Shown here: one piece after another, positions 52,158 through 53,638 of the stretch | How positions within the stretch are numbered: position 1 is the first letter of the stretch | Layout of the letters: the number at the start of each line of letters is the position of its first letter | DNA from: Diphasiastrum complanatum | Lineage: Eukaryota > Streptophyta > Lycopodiopsida > Lycopodiales > Lycopodiaceae | Assembly: GCA_029204225.1 (NCBI GenBank) | Contig: CM055101.1 | Coordinates: 60,299,392 to 60,363,391, forward strand | DNA length: 64,000 bases | Direction: 5' to 3' | Made by a program: the position numbers and the translations under genes | The notes under the pieces: model-generated | What the model saw: only the letters and a program-made list of their open reading frames with translations | Database searches by the model: none | What the model was told of the DNA's origin: nothing

Positions 52158-52162
<5 letters not shown>
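10439..52162 (-). CDS. FAM192A: FAM192A/PSME3IP1 (NIP30, Fyv6-like) homologue, 7 exons, 209 aa
   Basis: Exons in transcript order: 52109-52162, 51785-51850, 51569-51626, 51279-51334, 32953-33015, 32602-32667, 10439-10705. All introns are GT-AG, and lengths 54+66+58+56+63+66+267 give 209 codons plus stop with no frame conflict. The N-terminal FAM192A/Fyv6 domain is clear: LLNFVSE at the start, then [42 protein letters not shown] and a Glu/Gln-rich helix [17 protein letters not shown]. The C-terminal half is basic ([11 protein letters not shown]) and ends in an acidic tail ([11 protein letters not shown]). Human members bind the nuclear proteasome activator PA28-gamma and appear in late spliceosomes; yeast Fyv6 acts in splicing. 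A nuclear, splicing-linked role here is inference from family. Oddity: introns 4 and 6 are 18.3 and 21.9 kb and full of transposons, whereas the other four are 158-285 bp. Confidence 0.9.
11421..12780 (-). mobile_element. 5'-truncated LINE (non-LTR retrotransposon), copy 1
   Basis: The minus-strand frame 12225-12780 encodes a reverse transcriptase palm with an intact LLYADDVVL catalytic motif, then the downstream RT/thumb region. The frame 11552-11788 continues with the zinc-knuckle-like C-terminal part ([14 protein letters not shown]), and 11421-11699 holds the tail. Frames are broken by shifts, so it is a pseudogene. It closely parallels copy 2 at 33652-35063. The 5' end stops inside the RT domain exactly at a (TC)n tract. 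Confidence 0.85.
12781..12846. repeat. (TC)n microsatellite at the LINE 5' junction
   Basis: 66 bp of pure TC abutting the truncated 5' end of LINE copy 1. Confidence 0.97.
12847..13050. other. short unassigned stretch between LINE and element A
   Basis: On the minus strand it reads as acidic fragments (for example [12 protein letters not shown] before a stop), reminiscent of the acidic C-terminal tails of the hAT elements here. Not assignable with confidence. Confidence 0.25.
13051..13407 (-). mobile_element. 3' LTR of gypsy element A
   Basis: On the minus strand it starts TGTTACGAGC right after a polypurine tract AAGGGGGAGGGAG and ends near GTGTTAGGATCT. It is the reverse-complement counterpart of the 5' LTR of element B at 47138-47496. 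Confidence 0.85.
13764..14633 (-). CDS. element A integrase
   Basis: 289 codons. The HHCC zinc finger is visible (H at [18 protein letters not shown]), then the D,D-35-E core: [29 protein letters not shown] and GQTERVNQ. Frames are broken before and after. Very similar to the integrase of element B at 49268-50203. Confidence 0.88.
   Translation of the reverse strand: MVEGHLTQGFKWKQYSIQDEYLLYRDRVCVPDSEDYRQQVLYECHDNPSVGHPGIQKTYELLRRQFFWPSMKKDAHQYVTSCQKCQINKAERLKARGLLHPLEIPAGKWESISMDFIVGLPKTQKGNDSIWVTVDRLTKMAHFIPTKTIVRAPELAMLFVDGLFKLYGLPSGIVSDRDSKFTGNFWRAVFHHLHTKLNMNTTDHPQTNGQTERVNQVLEDMLRAYVSKKQTNWEEYLSILEFAYNSTKHSAMGYSPFMLMYGFQPRSPTAVGFKQKKVEAVRNFLEDLN
15089..16408 (-). CDS. element A reverse transcriptase and RNase H
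   Basis: A 439-codon open frame. RT motifs in order: [70 protein letters not shown], then the active site [10 protein letters not shown]. The family consensus is FLDDILVY, so the second catalytic Asp is Val and the enzyme should be inactive. RNase H starts at [16 protein letters not shown]. The frame ends at a stop after HALKT. Confidence 0.9.
   Translation of the reverse strand: MHGEHDVPNSPMVCSSELCQLIGDEDHQVFLCDFSFIPEVSISSSIQQKINKLETLLSKFKDVFPEDLPHGLPPSREVDHVINLVPGTAPVSKPPYRVSRTEDEEITRQLTDYLGKGQIQTSSSPWASPVLLVKKKEGSMRLCVDYRALNKVTIKNKYPMPRADELFDQLDGAKFFSKIDLRSGYHEVRIKSEDVSKTAFRTRHGHYEFKVMPFGLTNAPATFMTLMNSVLRPYLGKFVVVFLDVILVYSKTRKEHLKHLRKVFRLLRKHKLYAKQSKCEFFVEEVAYLGHIISSDGIKMDPNKVKAILSWLRSQNILELQIFLGLAGYYKRFVKEYAQIAVSMTNLLKGKGKEFIWESAQQESFDALKTALATAPVFKVVNPNKPFVVETDASDFAVGAVLTQGGQPVAFESKKLEPAQTRYSAYEKELFSIVHALKT
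16450..16862 (-). repeat. element E 3' LTR
   Basis: Starts TGGACTCGGCTC on the minus strand after the polypurine TGTCGGGGAGA and ends GTAACT. By eye only about five base differences from the 5' LTR. Confidence 0.9.
16994..17395 (-). CDS. element E integrase C-terminus with chromodomain
   Basis: [13 protein letters not shown] and CDVFHVSLL mark the integrase C-terminal region. A chromodomain follows near residues 95-130 ([18 protein letters not shown]), which places the element among chromoviruses; such domains steer integration to particular chromatin. Confidence 0.85.
   Translation of the reverse strand: MVYLRLRFAHHHFVQGHASTEKLAPRYYGPYRIVEVLSPVTYRLQLPASTRACDVFHVSLLRAAIEDDAPCDAEFPTAPELFPFLPAAILQVRLYHSRRRQQIQFLVQWDGRPIEEATWEPIDVFYHTPLLAD
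17541..18542 (-). CDS. element E integrase
   Basis: RNase H end ([18 protein letters not shown]), integrase zinc finger ([11 protein letters not shown]), then the catalytic core ([41 protein letters not shown]). The C-terminal frame shifts near 17580. Confidence 0.88.
   Translation of the reverse strand: MQFLQSFNFSILYRPGRAHTAADALSRLPALLNTLVSTIPPWFDALPAAYLTCSDFRDVYSSAPPVSSSPHQVYSIIDNRLYHYDSLCIPSSLGIRSQLLSDAHSSPVGGHFGFQKSYARLKDHFYWPSLRFELAILIRTCPFCLRNKYSRSKSAGLLQSWPIPHRQWTDISMDFILGLPHTQHGHDSCMVVVDRFSKQAHFIPVRSTIIAEQCARLFLSEIFRLHGFPRTILSDRDSKFTSIFWTELMRILDVQLFMGSAYHSTSDGQSEVLNRILEDYLRHFVTPSGKDWDQHLCLAEYSYNSSVSTSTSVSPFIIISWLCTSFTWHSSSS
18645..18833 (-). CDS. element E RNase H fragment
   Basis: [18 protein letters not shown] and [17 protein letters not shown] match gypsy RNase H. 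It ends at a stop, after which [15 protein letters not shown] sequence continues. Confidence 0.8.
   Translation of the reverse strand: MCLPQFGQKFLVETDASNAGLGALLRQSQCIIAYESRRLRSYEQRYSVHEKEFLTIIYALKK
18984..19511 (-). CDS. element E RT, palm and active site
   Basis: [32 protein letters not shown] and an intact active site [12 protein letters not shown], followed by the thumb. A frameshift near 19010 precedes RNase H. Confidence 0.85.
   Translation of the reverse strand: MYYQAVFIHQLLVLWFDLFDQLGTSKIFSKIDLRSGYYQIRMHPSDEHKTAFRTHLGLYEFRVLPFGVTNGPPTFQNVMNNVLRPLLGHCVLVYFDDILIFSQSLAEHVAHLSSVFQLLVHHQLFAKLSKCSFAVSEIEFLGFLICIGHIRLDPHKVQAVQLYLLIFIMFVCFLG
19475..19705 (-). CDS. element E RT, N-terminal part
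   Basis: Carries [17 protein letters not shown] and [20 protein letters not shown]. The following VDYRALNK motif is missing and replaced by [10 protein letters not shown], so the first catalytic block of RT is lost. Confidence 0.8.
   Translation of the reverse strand: MNHHIDLRPGSAPPSRPPYRMSRSERDELELHITALLDQGLIVPSHSPFGAPVLLINKKDGTKRLCIIKLFSYINF
19754..20107 (-). CDS. element E protease C-terminus and spacer
   Basis: Contains the second protease strand signature [14 protein letters not shown], then a linker to RT. It stops after VISDLLH, where the same frame would otherwise continue ([14 protein letters not shown]). Confidence 0.75.
   Translation of the reverse strand: MFQRLPYRIGDFSGQADLYIIPMERYDLILGADWFASLGAVTLDLTQQTLTFVHDAVAHSLVGIDSQGDFQLITGKQLIRSLPKAHCSALLCVQRAVPVPPVSTPAVVPQVISDLLH
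19972..20739 (-). CDS. element E gag zinc knuckle and protease
   Basis: After a Pro/Ser-rich stretch comes a CCHC knuckle, [14 protein letters not shown], then the aspartic protease active site [14 protein letters not shown] frameshift near 20110 moves the rest of protease ([12 protein letters not shown]) into the 19754-20107 frame. Confidence 0.85.
   Translation of the reverse strand: MSLASTLQHKYSDTLPSRFSRPRPSASSFPATFTPTPAPSVPALSIAPSPPRPPTPRPVFVRRYTSAEFADLQQKRLCFRCKSPDHLARDCRQPLPTTTAVFYHEGTTPDDSDIYIHISDEPDLSSEPSPDLLPATCHAQLAYATWTGRPGPRSLWLRVRITGREYIALVDTGSTHSFISSYITSRIRASPVPASQPLTVVPVLILFLVLRCFNVYHTALEISLDRQIFTLSLWSVMILSLVLIGLHLLEPLHWT
20941..21576 (-). CDS. element E gag
   Basis: A Pro-rich N-terminal half (residues about 70-120), then the retrotransposon gag capsid region ([20 protein letters not shown] and [10 protein letters not shown]). 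The frame stops at a TAG after AMIDP. Capsid-like sequence ([21 protein letters not shown]) continues past it, so this is a nonsense mutation rather than the natural end. Confidence 0.8.
   Translation of the reverse strand: MTTRVRSLKFSSIPSTIIMAHSPTPSETTQETLSDQFRRMDEILSGLVLRFDSVMTGFATMQSQIDSLQPHGPGKAPIFPTFGTPPPFGFPSSSASQPGGGPFIPSNPPPSFFPRPPLPEPHFPRDFRDRVQLATYSGSSDGNLLANWFAKLDTYFQIYPKTDPQKIQLAALDLDGCAATWWRVYRVDPDQEGLHVWHTFRRDLRHAMIDP
21577..22136 (-). other. element E untranslated leader
   Basis: About 560 bp between the PBS and gag, with repeated phrases such as CTTTGCTGCC and GCCCAGCGCTCC. Similar leader phrases occur in element F. Confidence 0.6.
22137..22148 (-). promoter_or_regulatory. 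primer-binding site of element E
   Basis: TGGTATCAGAGC on the minus strand, complementary to the 3' end of plant initiator tRNA-Met, one base from the 5' LTR. Confidence 0.85.
22149..22561 (-). repeat. element E 5' LTR
   Basis: Same limits as the 3' LTR (TGGACTCGGCTC to GTAACT) and followed on the minus strand by the primer-binding site. Confidence 0.9.
22562..23547 (-). pseudogene. element A gag and protease (5' side of the split)
   Basis: Minus-strand frame 23265-23547 encodes gag capsid ([18 protein letters not shown]). After a short interruption, 22562-23120 encodes a CCHC knuckle ([14 protein letters not shown]) and an aspartic protease ([22 protein letters not shown]). It runs straight into element E at 22561. 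Its 5' end is lost near 23547 where similarity to element B gag stops, so element A has no visible 5' LTR. Confidence 0.85.
23548..23769. other. junction DNA between element A and LTR F
   Basis: A 220-bp stretch unlike element A gag. Short open frames only. Confidence 0.3.
23770..24138 (+). mobile_element. LTR of element F (E-like family)
   Basis: Starts TGGACTTGGCTCATTACATT and ends GTAACT, the same limits as the LTRs of element E but clearly diverged inside. Followed by a PBS at 24139. Orientation is plus, opposite to E. Confidence 0.82.
24139..24150 (+). promoter_or_regulatory. primer-binding site of element F
   Basis: TGGTATCAGAGC, complementary to initiator tRNA-Met, directly after the LTR. 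Confidence 0.82.
24151..25270 (+). mobile_element. leader of element F with internal tandem repeats
   Basis: Roughly nine diverged units of 60-90 bp, each containing a phrase close to GGCTGTCCAGCGCCCTAC, between 24160 and 24890. Around 25190 the sequence GGGGTGACGACAAACGTCC resembles the gag start of element E. Nothing of gag proper follows, so F is a truncated 5' end. Confidence 0.7.
25287..25710. repeat. 4-copy tandem repeat, about 98-101 bp period, with telomere-like words
   Basis: The phrase CTCATCCTA recurs at 25363, 25461, 25560 and 25661. Each unit also has GAAGTTCATC-like and TTTAGGGTTTAGG segments. Two to three TTTAGGG words per unit are similar to, but not an array of, the plant telomere repeat. 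Confidence 0.88.
25728..26260 (-). pseudogene. unrecognised coiled-coil-like coding remnant
   Basis: The minus-strand frame 25762-26112 ([19 protein letters not shown]) shifts near 25850 into 25728-25916 ([19 protein letters not shown]). It is Glu/Gln/Ala rich and helical looking. It may be a transposon or captured gene fragment; I do not recognise the family. Confidence 0.3.
26261..26829. other. no gene seen
   Basis: Within intron 6. Short frames on both strands without recognisable domains. Confidence 0.3.
26830..27085. repeat. direct repeat, about 65 bp, two copies
   Basis: ATCTGCCAAGACTATG followed by GGATATATAAATC occurs near 26861-26889 and 27045-27073, with similar flanks (GAACACAAGC). 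Confidence 0.75.
27186..27982. mobile_element. foldback element 1, about 800 bp with long inverted arms
   Basis: The left arm (GAGGCATGGGCAATGGATAGG at about 27190 onwards) is mirrored by the right arm (complement of GAGAGGCATGGCCCAGTGG at about 27977 backwards). The match extends through GGGGCAGG, TAATTGATTCC / TAATTAATTCC, AAATTGTTTTT and GCCTGTATTTT to GC-rich inner arms. The core has CTTCCTTAG, an (AT)n run at 27500-27516, and a perfect small hairpin GGTCCCGCGGTAC / GTACCGCGGGACC at 27521-27550. No protein. Confidence 0.7.
27983..28696. other. no gene seen
   Basis: Within intron 6. The phrase CAGAAGAGTGACAAGCT occurs twice (about 28180 and 28237). GGGTTTAGGG words recur at 28560-28640. 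Confidence 0.3.
28697..28782. repeat. (TC)n microsatellite
   Basis: 86 bp of TC dinucleotides. Confidence 0.97.
29039..30771 (-). pseudogene. hAT transposase remnant 1 (C-terminal half)
   Basis: Minus-strand pieces in order. 30469-30771 has [14 protein letters not shown] and [19 protein letters not shown]. An apparent intron of 111 bp (30358-30468, GT-AG) follows. Then [21 protein letters not shown] sequence, and the hAT dimerisation signature [19 protein letters not shown] near 29800. Last is a long acidic, then Ser/Arg-rich tail (29039-29554). A foldback element cuts it at about 30771. Stops and shifts make it non-functional. Confidence 0.82.
30772..31075. mobile_element. foldback element 2, GC-rich arms with AT core
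   Basis: The left arm has ATTCGGACGCGCC and GTCCGGACGCG; the right arm has its reverse-complement-like counterpart (TTTCGCGTCCGCACC, CAGGCGCGCCC, ATTGGACGCGTCC). The centre is CTTCCTTAGATATATATA with an (AT)n core at 30900-30920. It interrupts the hAT transposase and shares its core and arm style with the element at 27186-27982. Confidence 0.65.
31080..31350. repeat. GA/GT-rich simple-sequence region
   Basis: Alternating GAGA and GTGT runs, including about 30 bp of GT at 31199-31230 followed by GA. Confidence 0.9.
31351..31669 (+). pseudogene. BED-type zinc finger fragment (hAT N-terminus)
   Basis: The plus-strand frame encodes [19 protein letters not shown] followed by [17 protein letters not shown]. 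These match the C2H-type BED finger and the CTKVP-like motif at the N-terminus of plant hAT transposases. It then runs into a Thr/Asn low-complexity stretch and an (AAT)n run. It is on the opposite strand to the hAT C-terminal half at 29039-30771. Confidence 0.65.
31670..32601. other. intron 6 end, no gene seen
   Basis: AT-rich, with poly-A/T runs and a C-rich/G-rich hairpin-like segment near 31866-31900 (GTCGCCCCCCC facing GGCGACA). Confidence 0.35.
32602..32667 (-). CDS. FAM192A: FAM192A-like exon 6
   Basis: 66 bp, phase 0, acceptor AATACAG, donor GTGAGC. Encodes [17 protein letters not shown] and five more residues; it corresponds to the AVAARS-like segment of plant homologues as I remember them. 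Confidence 0.85.
32953..33015 (-). CDS. FAM192A: FAM192A-like exon 5
   Basis: 63 bp, phase 0, acceptor GAACAG after a T-rich tract, donor GTATAC (weaker than the others). Encodes 21 residues containing [17 protein letters not shown], a charged helix that follows LDQLEM in the family. It lies 18.3 kb from exon 4. Confidence 0.85.
33402..33504. repeat. compound microsatellite (AC)n(AT)n(AG)n
   Basis: AC run 33402-33423, TA run 33426-33453, a short spacer, then GA to 33504. Confidence 0.96.
33652..35063 (-). mobile_element. 5'-truncated LINE, copy 2
   Basis: The minus-strand frame 34418-35059 encodes RT motifs [20 protein letters not shown] and [13 protein letters not shown] (catalytic YADD intact) and the region after it. 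34204-34614 continues, and 33713-34060 carries the tail ([15 protein letters not shown]), which parallels [14 protein letters not shown] in copy 1. Frame shifts disable it. The 5' end is cut at a (GA)n tract at 35064. Confidence 0.87.
35064..35123. repeat. (GA)n microsatellite at the LINE 5' junction
   Basis: About 60 bp of GA directly abutting the truncated 5' end of LINE copy 2. Confidence 0.97.
35124..36779. other. no gene seen
   Basis: Within intron 4. AT-rich, a short (GA)n run at 36013-36039, no recognisable domains. Confidence 0.35.
36780..36990 (-). pseudogene. gypsy chromodomain/integrase C-terminus remnant
   Basis: The sequence AATAGGTCTACCATCCCACTG and its surroundings parallel the chromodomain segment of element E (AATAGGACGACCATCCCACTG near 17054). 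It is an old, diverged E-like fragment. Confidence 0.55.
37140..38620 (-). pseudogene. hAT transposase remnant 2 (C-terminal half)
   Basis: Minus strand: [20 protein letters not shown] (about 38490-38560), a GT-AG intron of 107 bp at 38358-38464, [21 protein letters not shown], then [21 protein letters not shown] and the dimerisation motif [19 protein letters not shown] (37778-38092). An acidic tail region follows at 37140-37300. The intron is at the same place as in hAT remnant 1. Multiple stops. Confidence 0.82.
38980..39260 (-). pseudogene. hAT upstream fragment
   Basis: The minus strand reads [20 protein letters not shown], similar in style to the region before the hAT catalytic core. 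Broken by stops. Confidence 0.4.
39709..40405 (+). pseudogene. hAT transposase DUF659 region, plus strand
   Basis: The frame 39709-39990 contains [20 protein letters not shown] and [20 protein letters not shown], the DUF659 catalytic core pattern of plant hAT elements. It continues with shifts through [23 protein letters not shown] and [10 protein letters not shown] up to about 40405. It lies on the strand opposite to hAT remnant 2. Confidence 0.75.
40410..40830. repeat. two-copy tandem duplication, about 210-230 bp
   Basis: Both copies share GACTGTTAT, ATGAGAAT.GTTTGATTAG, GATCCCAATGACATTGA and GCAAAGGCTTTGGG. They diverge by small indels. Confidence 0.75.
40888..41045. repeat. two-copy tandem repeat, about 82 bp
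   Basis: GGATCCATTTACAATGG starts near 40892 and 40974, each followed by TTTTGCTACGATGATCTAG and CCTAGGATCTGT. Confidence 0.8.
41046..42130 (-). pseudogene. copia gag-protease-preintegrase remnant
   Basis: The minus strand reads a gag end ([11 protein letters not shown]), a Lys-rich stretch, a knuckle remnant [11 protein letters not shown] with its first Cys lost, a protease-like segment and [20 protein letters not shown], then the GAG-pre-integrase motif. The order and motifs are those of a Ty1/copia polyprotein. Many stops. Confidence 0.7.
42131..43540. other. no gene seen, possibly old LTR sequence
   Basis: AT-rich. A stretch near 42180-42400 has the look of copia LTR sequence but I could not define ends. 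Confidence 0.25.
43544..43940 (-). pseudogene. degenerate gypsy RT/RNase H remnant
   Basis: Minus-strand phrases [19 protein letters not shown] and [10 protein letters not shown] are weakly like the gypsy RT-to-RNase H linker. Very decayed. Confidence 0.35.
44262..44345 (+). pseudogene. gypsy integrase C-terminal scrap
   Basis: [20 protein letters not shown] resembles the VFHVSQLK motif near the end of gypsy polyproteins. Confidence 0.4.
44593..44827. mobile_element. MITE-like hairpin, about 235 bp
   Basis: The left arm from CCATTGTAAAAATGC (44593) to GTAAATGGATGTGAATAGC (44690) is mirrored by the right arm GGCTATTTACATCCATTTAC (about 44735) to CTTTTACAATG (44826). Arms of about 95 bp, loop of about 45 bp, no coding capacity. 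Confidence 0.7.
44828..45599. other. possible LTR or 3' region of element D
   Basis: No gene. The phrase GTCCAAGGCACCCCCTAATGGTCCGAACCC near 45518 resembles a phrase near 50454, suggesting repeats of one family on both sides of element B. Confidence 0.3.
45600..46000 (-). pseudogene. gypsy element D integrase remnant
   Basis: Minus strand [21 protein letters not shown] followed by [20 protein letters not shown], the integrase core end and C-terminal domain of a gypsy element related to A and B. Truncated on both sides. Confidence 0.75.
46001..47137. other. no gene seen
   Basis: AT-rich non-coding DNA upstream of element B. Confidence 0.35.
47138..47496 (+). repeat. element B 5' LTR
   Basis: 359 bp from TGTTACGAGC to TCTTACA. 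Counterpart of 13051-13407 on the other strand. Confidence 0.88.
47498..47509 (+). promoter_or_regulatory. primer-binding site of element B
   Basis: TGGTATCAGAGC, complementary to initiator tRNA-Met, one base after the LTR. Confidence 0.85.
48325..48904 (+). pseudogene. element B gag
   Basis: ATG at 48325 begins [14 protein letters not shown], with a TAG about 36 codons in. After a frame change, 48542-48904 carries [12 protein letters not shown] and [16 protein letters not shown], the capsid part shared with element A. Confidence 0.78.
49083..49256 (+). pseudogene. element B zinc knuckle
   Basis: [14 protein letters not shown] knuckle and the sequence up to IKVFHEDH, as in element A, then the deletion junction. 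Confidence 0.8.
49268..50203 (+). CDS. element B integrase
   Basis: 311 codons from [15 protein letters not shown]. Catalytic core: [13 protein letters not shown] and GQKERVNQ, with the motif Asp residues and Glu present. The C-terminal domain has [11 protein letters not shown] and [13 protein letters not shown]. The zinc finger is lost with the deletion. Confidence 0.87.
   Translation: MDFIVGLPKTQKGNNAIWVTVDRLTKMAHFIPTKTTVRAPKLAMLFVDGPFKLYGLPSGIVSDRDSKFNGNFWRAVFHHLHTKLEMSTTDNPQTADGQKERVNQVLEDMLRAYVSKKQTNWEEYLSILEFAYNSTKHSATGYSPFMMMYGFQPRSPTAVGFKQEKVEAARNFLEDLNQMIEHAKQRSIRQSQDRARHYANPRKRDVQFSAGEKVYLRVPVDSKTLKSKSRVCAKLSPRYCGPFTISRRLGEVTYELELPCSSKVFPVFHVSQLRKDLARSENLVGDSVLVLPLDSQQPPHEPEEILDSRET
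50306..51278. other. intron 4 start region, no gene seen
   Basis: Non-coding DNA between element B and exon 4. Confidence 0.35.
51279..51334 (-). CDS. FAM192A: FAM192A-like exon 4
   Basis: 56 bp, acceptor TGTCAG, donor GTGAGC. Encodes [18 protein letters not shown] after completing the split Arg. The [10 protein letters not shown] signature identifies the family. Confidence 0.93.
51569..51626 (-). CDS. FAM192A: FAM192A-like exon 3
   Basis: 58 bp, acceptor TTGCAG, donor GTATGC. Encodes [19 protein letters not shown] plus one base. The split codon completes to Arg with exon 4. This is the most conserved block of the family. Confidence 0.93.
51785..51850 (-). CDS. FAM192A: FAM192A-like exon 2
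   Basis: 66 bp, phase 0 at both ends, acceptor GGCAG, donor GTAGCG. Encodes 22 residues ending DGIDRPLYE, matching the linker before the conserved ILKENKDK block. Confidence 0.88.
52109..52162 (-). CDS. FAM192A: FAM192A-like exon 1
   Basis: ATG at 52162 (minus) gives [18 protein letters not shown], followed by a consensus donor GTACGT. The NFVSE core is typical of the family N-terminus. The ATG sits directly after a (GA)n run in the 5' UTR. Confidence 0.88.

Positions 52163-52197
<35 letters not shown>
52163..52197 (-). repeat. (GA)n tract in the 5' UTR of the FAM192A-like gene
   Basis: On the minus strand an AG run of about 35 bp ends directly at the start codon. GA repeats are common in plant 5' UTRs. 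Confidence 0.85.
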
Positions 52198-52200
<3 letters not shown>

Positions 52201-52461
52201 TCATTTTGAATGATTTGGCAGCCAGCCAAAATATTTATAGTCTCTTTAATGAAACAATACATATATTATGGGATAACCTGAAATACAATTGTCCCATATC
52301 TCCAAGGCCGTGGTAACTCATCGTAATGGGATACTTGCTGAATATTACCCCATTTTTAGACAAGTTAAAAAGCAGAAACTGTATGCATATTTTTCAAAGG
52401 CATATTCTGCATTTTCTTTTATGCCTGTCTGTGCCCGTCCATACAGCGTCCGTACAGCTGC

Positions 52462-52467
52462 CACGTG
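52462..52467. promoter_or_regulatory. G-box CACGTG upstream of the host gene
   Basis: GCCACGTGG at 52460-52468, about 300 bp upstream of the ATG at 52162. Matches the bZIP/bHLH G-box core; function inferred from position only. Confidence 0.35.
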
Positions 52468-52837
52468 GTGCATTTTCAATGGTCAGTCAAAGTCAAACTG
52501 CCCATTATGCTTCGTAATGGGCATGTGAAAAAATCCCAGGTATCCATTACGCAATGGAAGGCGCCTGGGCACAGGCCATTCTGCCCGGTTCGGCTTTCCA
52601 AAAAAATCTACGCTCGACCCCTCCGGGCCTCGCCCAAATTTTTTTGGAAATCCTTACTGGGTCTAATTTTAACAAGACTCTAATCCTTGGGGAGTATTGG
52701 CACCCCCATATATAGGCACATTTCTTTAACTCTAAATCATTTCTATGGGTCCAAAGCTATTCGAGCTCCATGGCCTTTTGTAAACACATCAACATCCATG
52801 CCAAAGAACCAATAAATGCATCAAATAAGTTTTTTCA

Positions 52838-52840
<3 letters not shown>

Positions 52841-52895
<55 letters not shown>
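52841..52895. repeat. (CT)n microsatellite
   Basis: 55 bp of CT dinucleotides. Confidence 0.96.
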
Positions 52896-52897
<2 letters not shown>

Positions 52898-53305
52898 GCA
52901 CTTACAATGTGTAACTTTCACTAGTTCATGTGAGATAGCGATGCACAACACCACTATTTTGTATAAGATAAAGTCCTCAAGCACGAACTTCGCACCTCTT
53001 AAGTGCACTACCTTAAGGGGGCATAGAGTCCCCTGCCCAATATTTTACTCATTGTTAACTGACTCCATGCCTAGGCTTTTGTGAGTGTAATGTCTTGCCC
53101 GAGTAGGTTGCCCAAGTTTTTATGCATGTAGTGCTTCGCTTTGGGCAAATGTAGAAGGTCGGTATATGTTAAGATCTGTTGAGCAATTCTTACAATGCAA
53201 CCTACACTTTCTTTATTTACTTTCAAGATAGTCACTCCATCCAAAAGAATAACATGTGGTCATGTAGCCTTGTGATATTGCTACATCGTCTACCATGGGT
53301 GTAGT

Positions 53306-53638
53306 TGTTGAGATTGGAAAACTGTTAATATTGGATCTTATCACCTGGAATGCAACCATCACGCGCATCCCTGTAACTAAGACATTCACTGAATATAATT
53401 GGAATCATAAAGAACATAGTAGAAATACAGTAAGCAGTCACCACAAAAGAACACCATAAATTATCTTTACTCTTCTTACCTCAAAACATTGATAAGCACA
53501 AAGATAGTCATTCTAAGGTTTAAAGAGCTTTTGAGAAGCTTCCAACCATGTAACTGCTAAACGCATGCGTGTATGATAGAATGATGTTAAATCAATATTA
53601 ACATTGTATATAGCAACAAGGTATCATTAACTTTAGCA
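53306..53638 (-). mobile_element. probable 3' LTR of copia element H
   Basis: On the minus strand, AAGGGAGAG (polypurine) is followed by TGCTAAAG; the segment ends CTCAACA at 53306. TG...CA limits and about 333 bp length fit a copia LTR adjacent to the pol remnant upstream. Confidence 0.5.
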
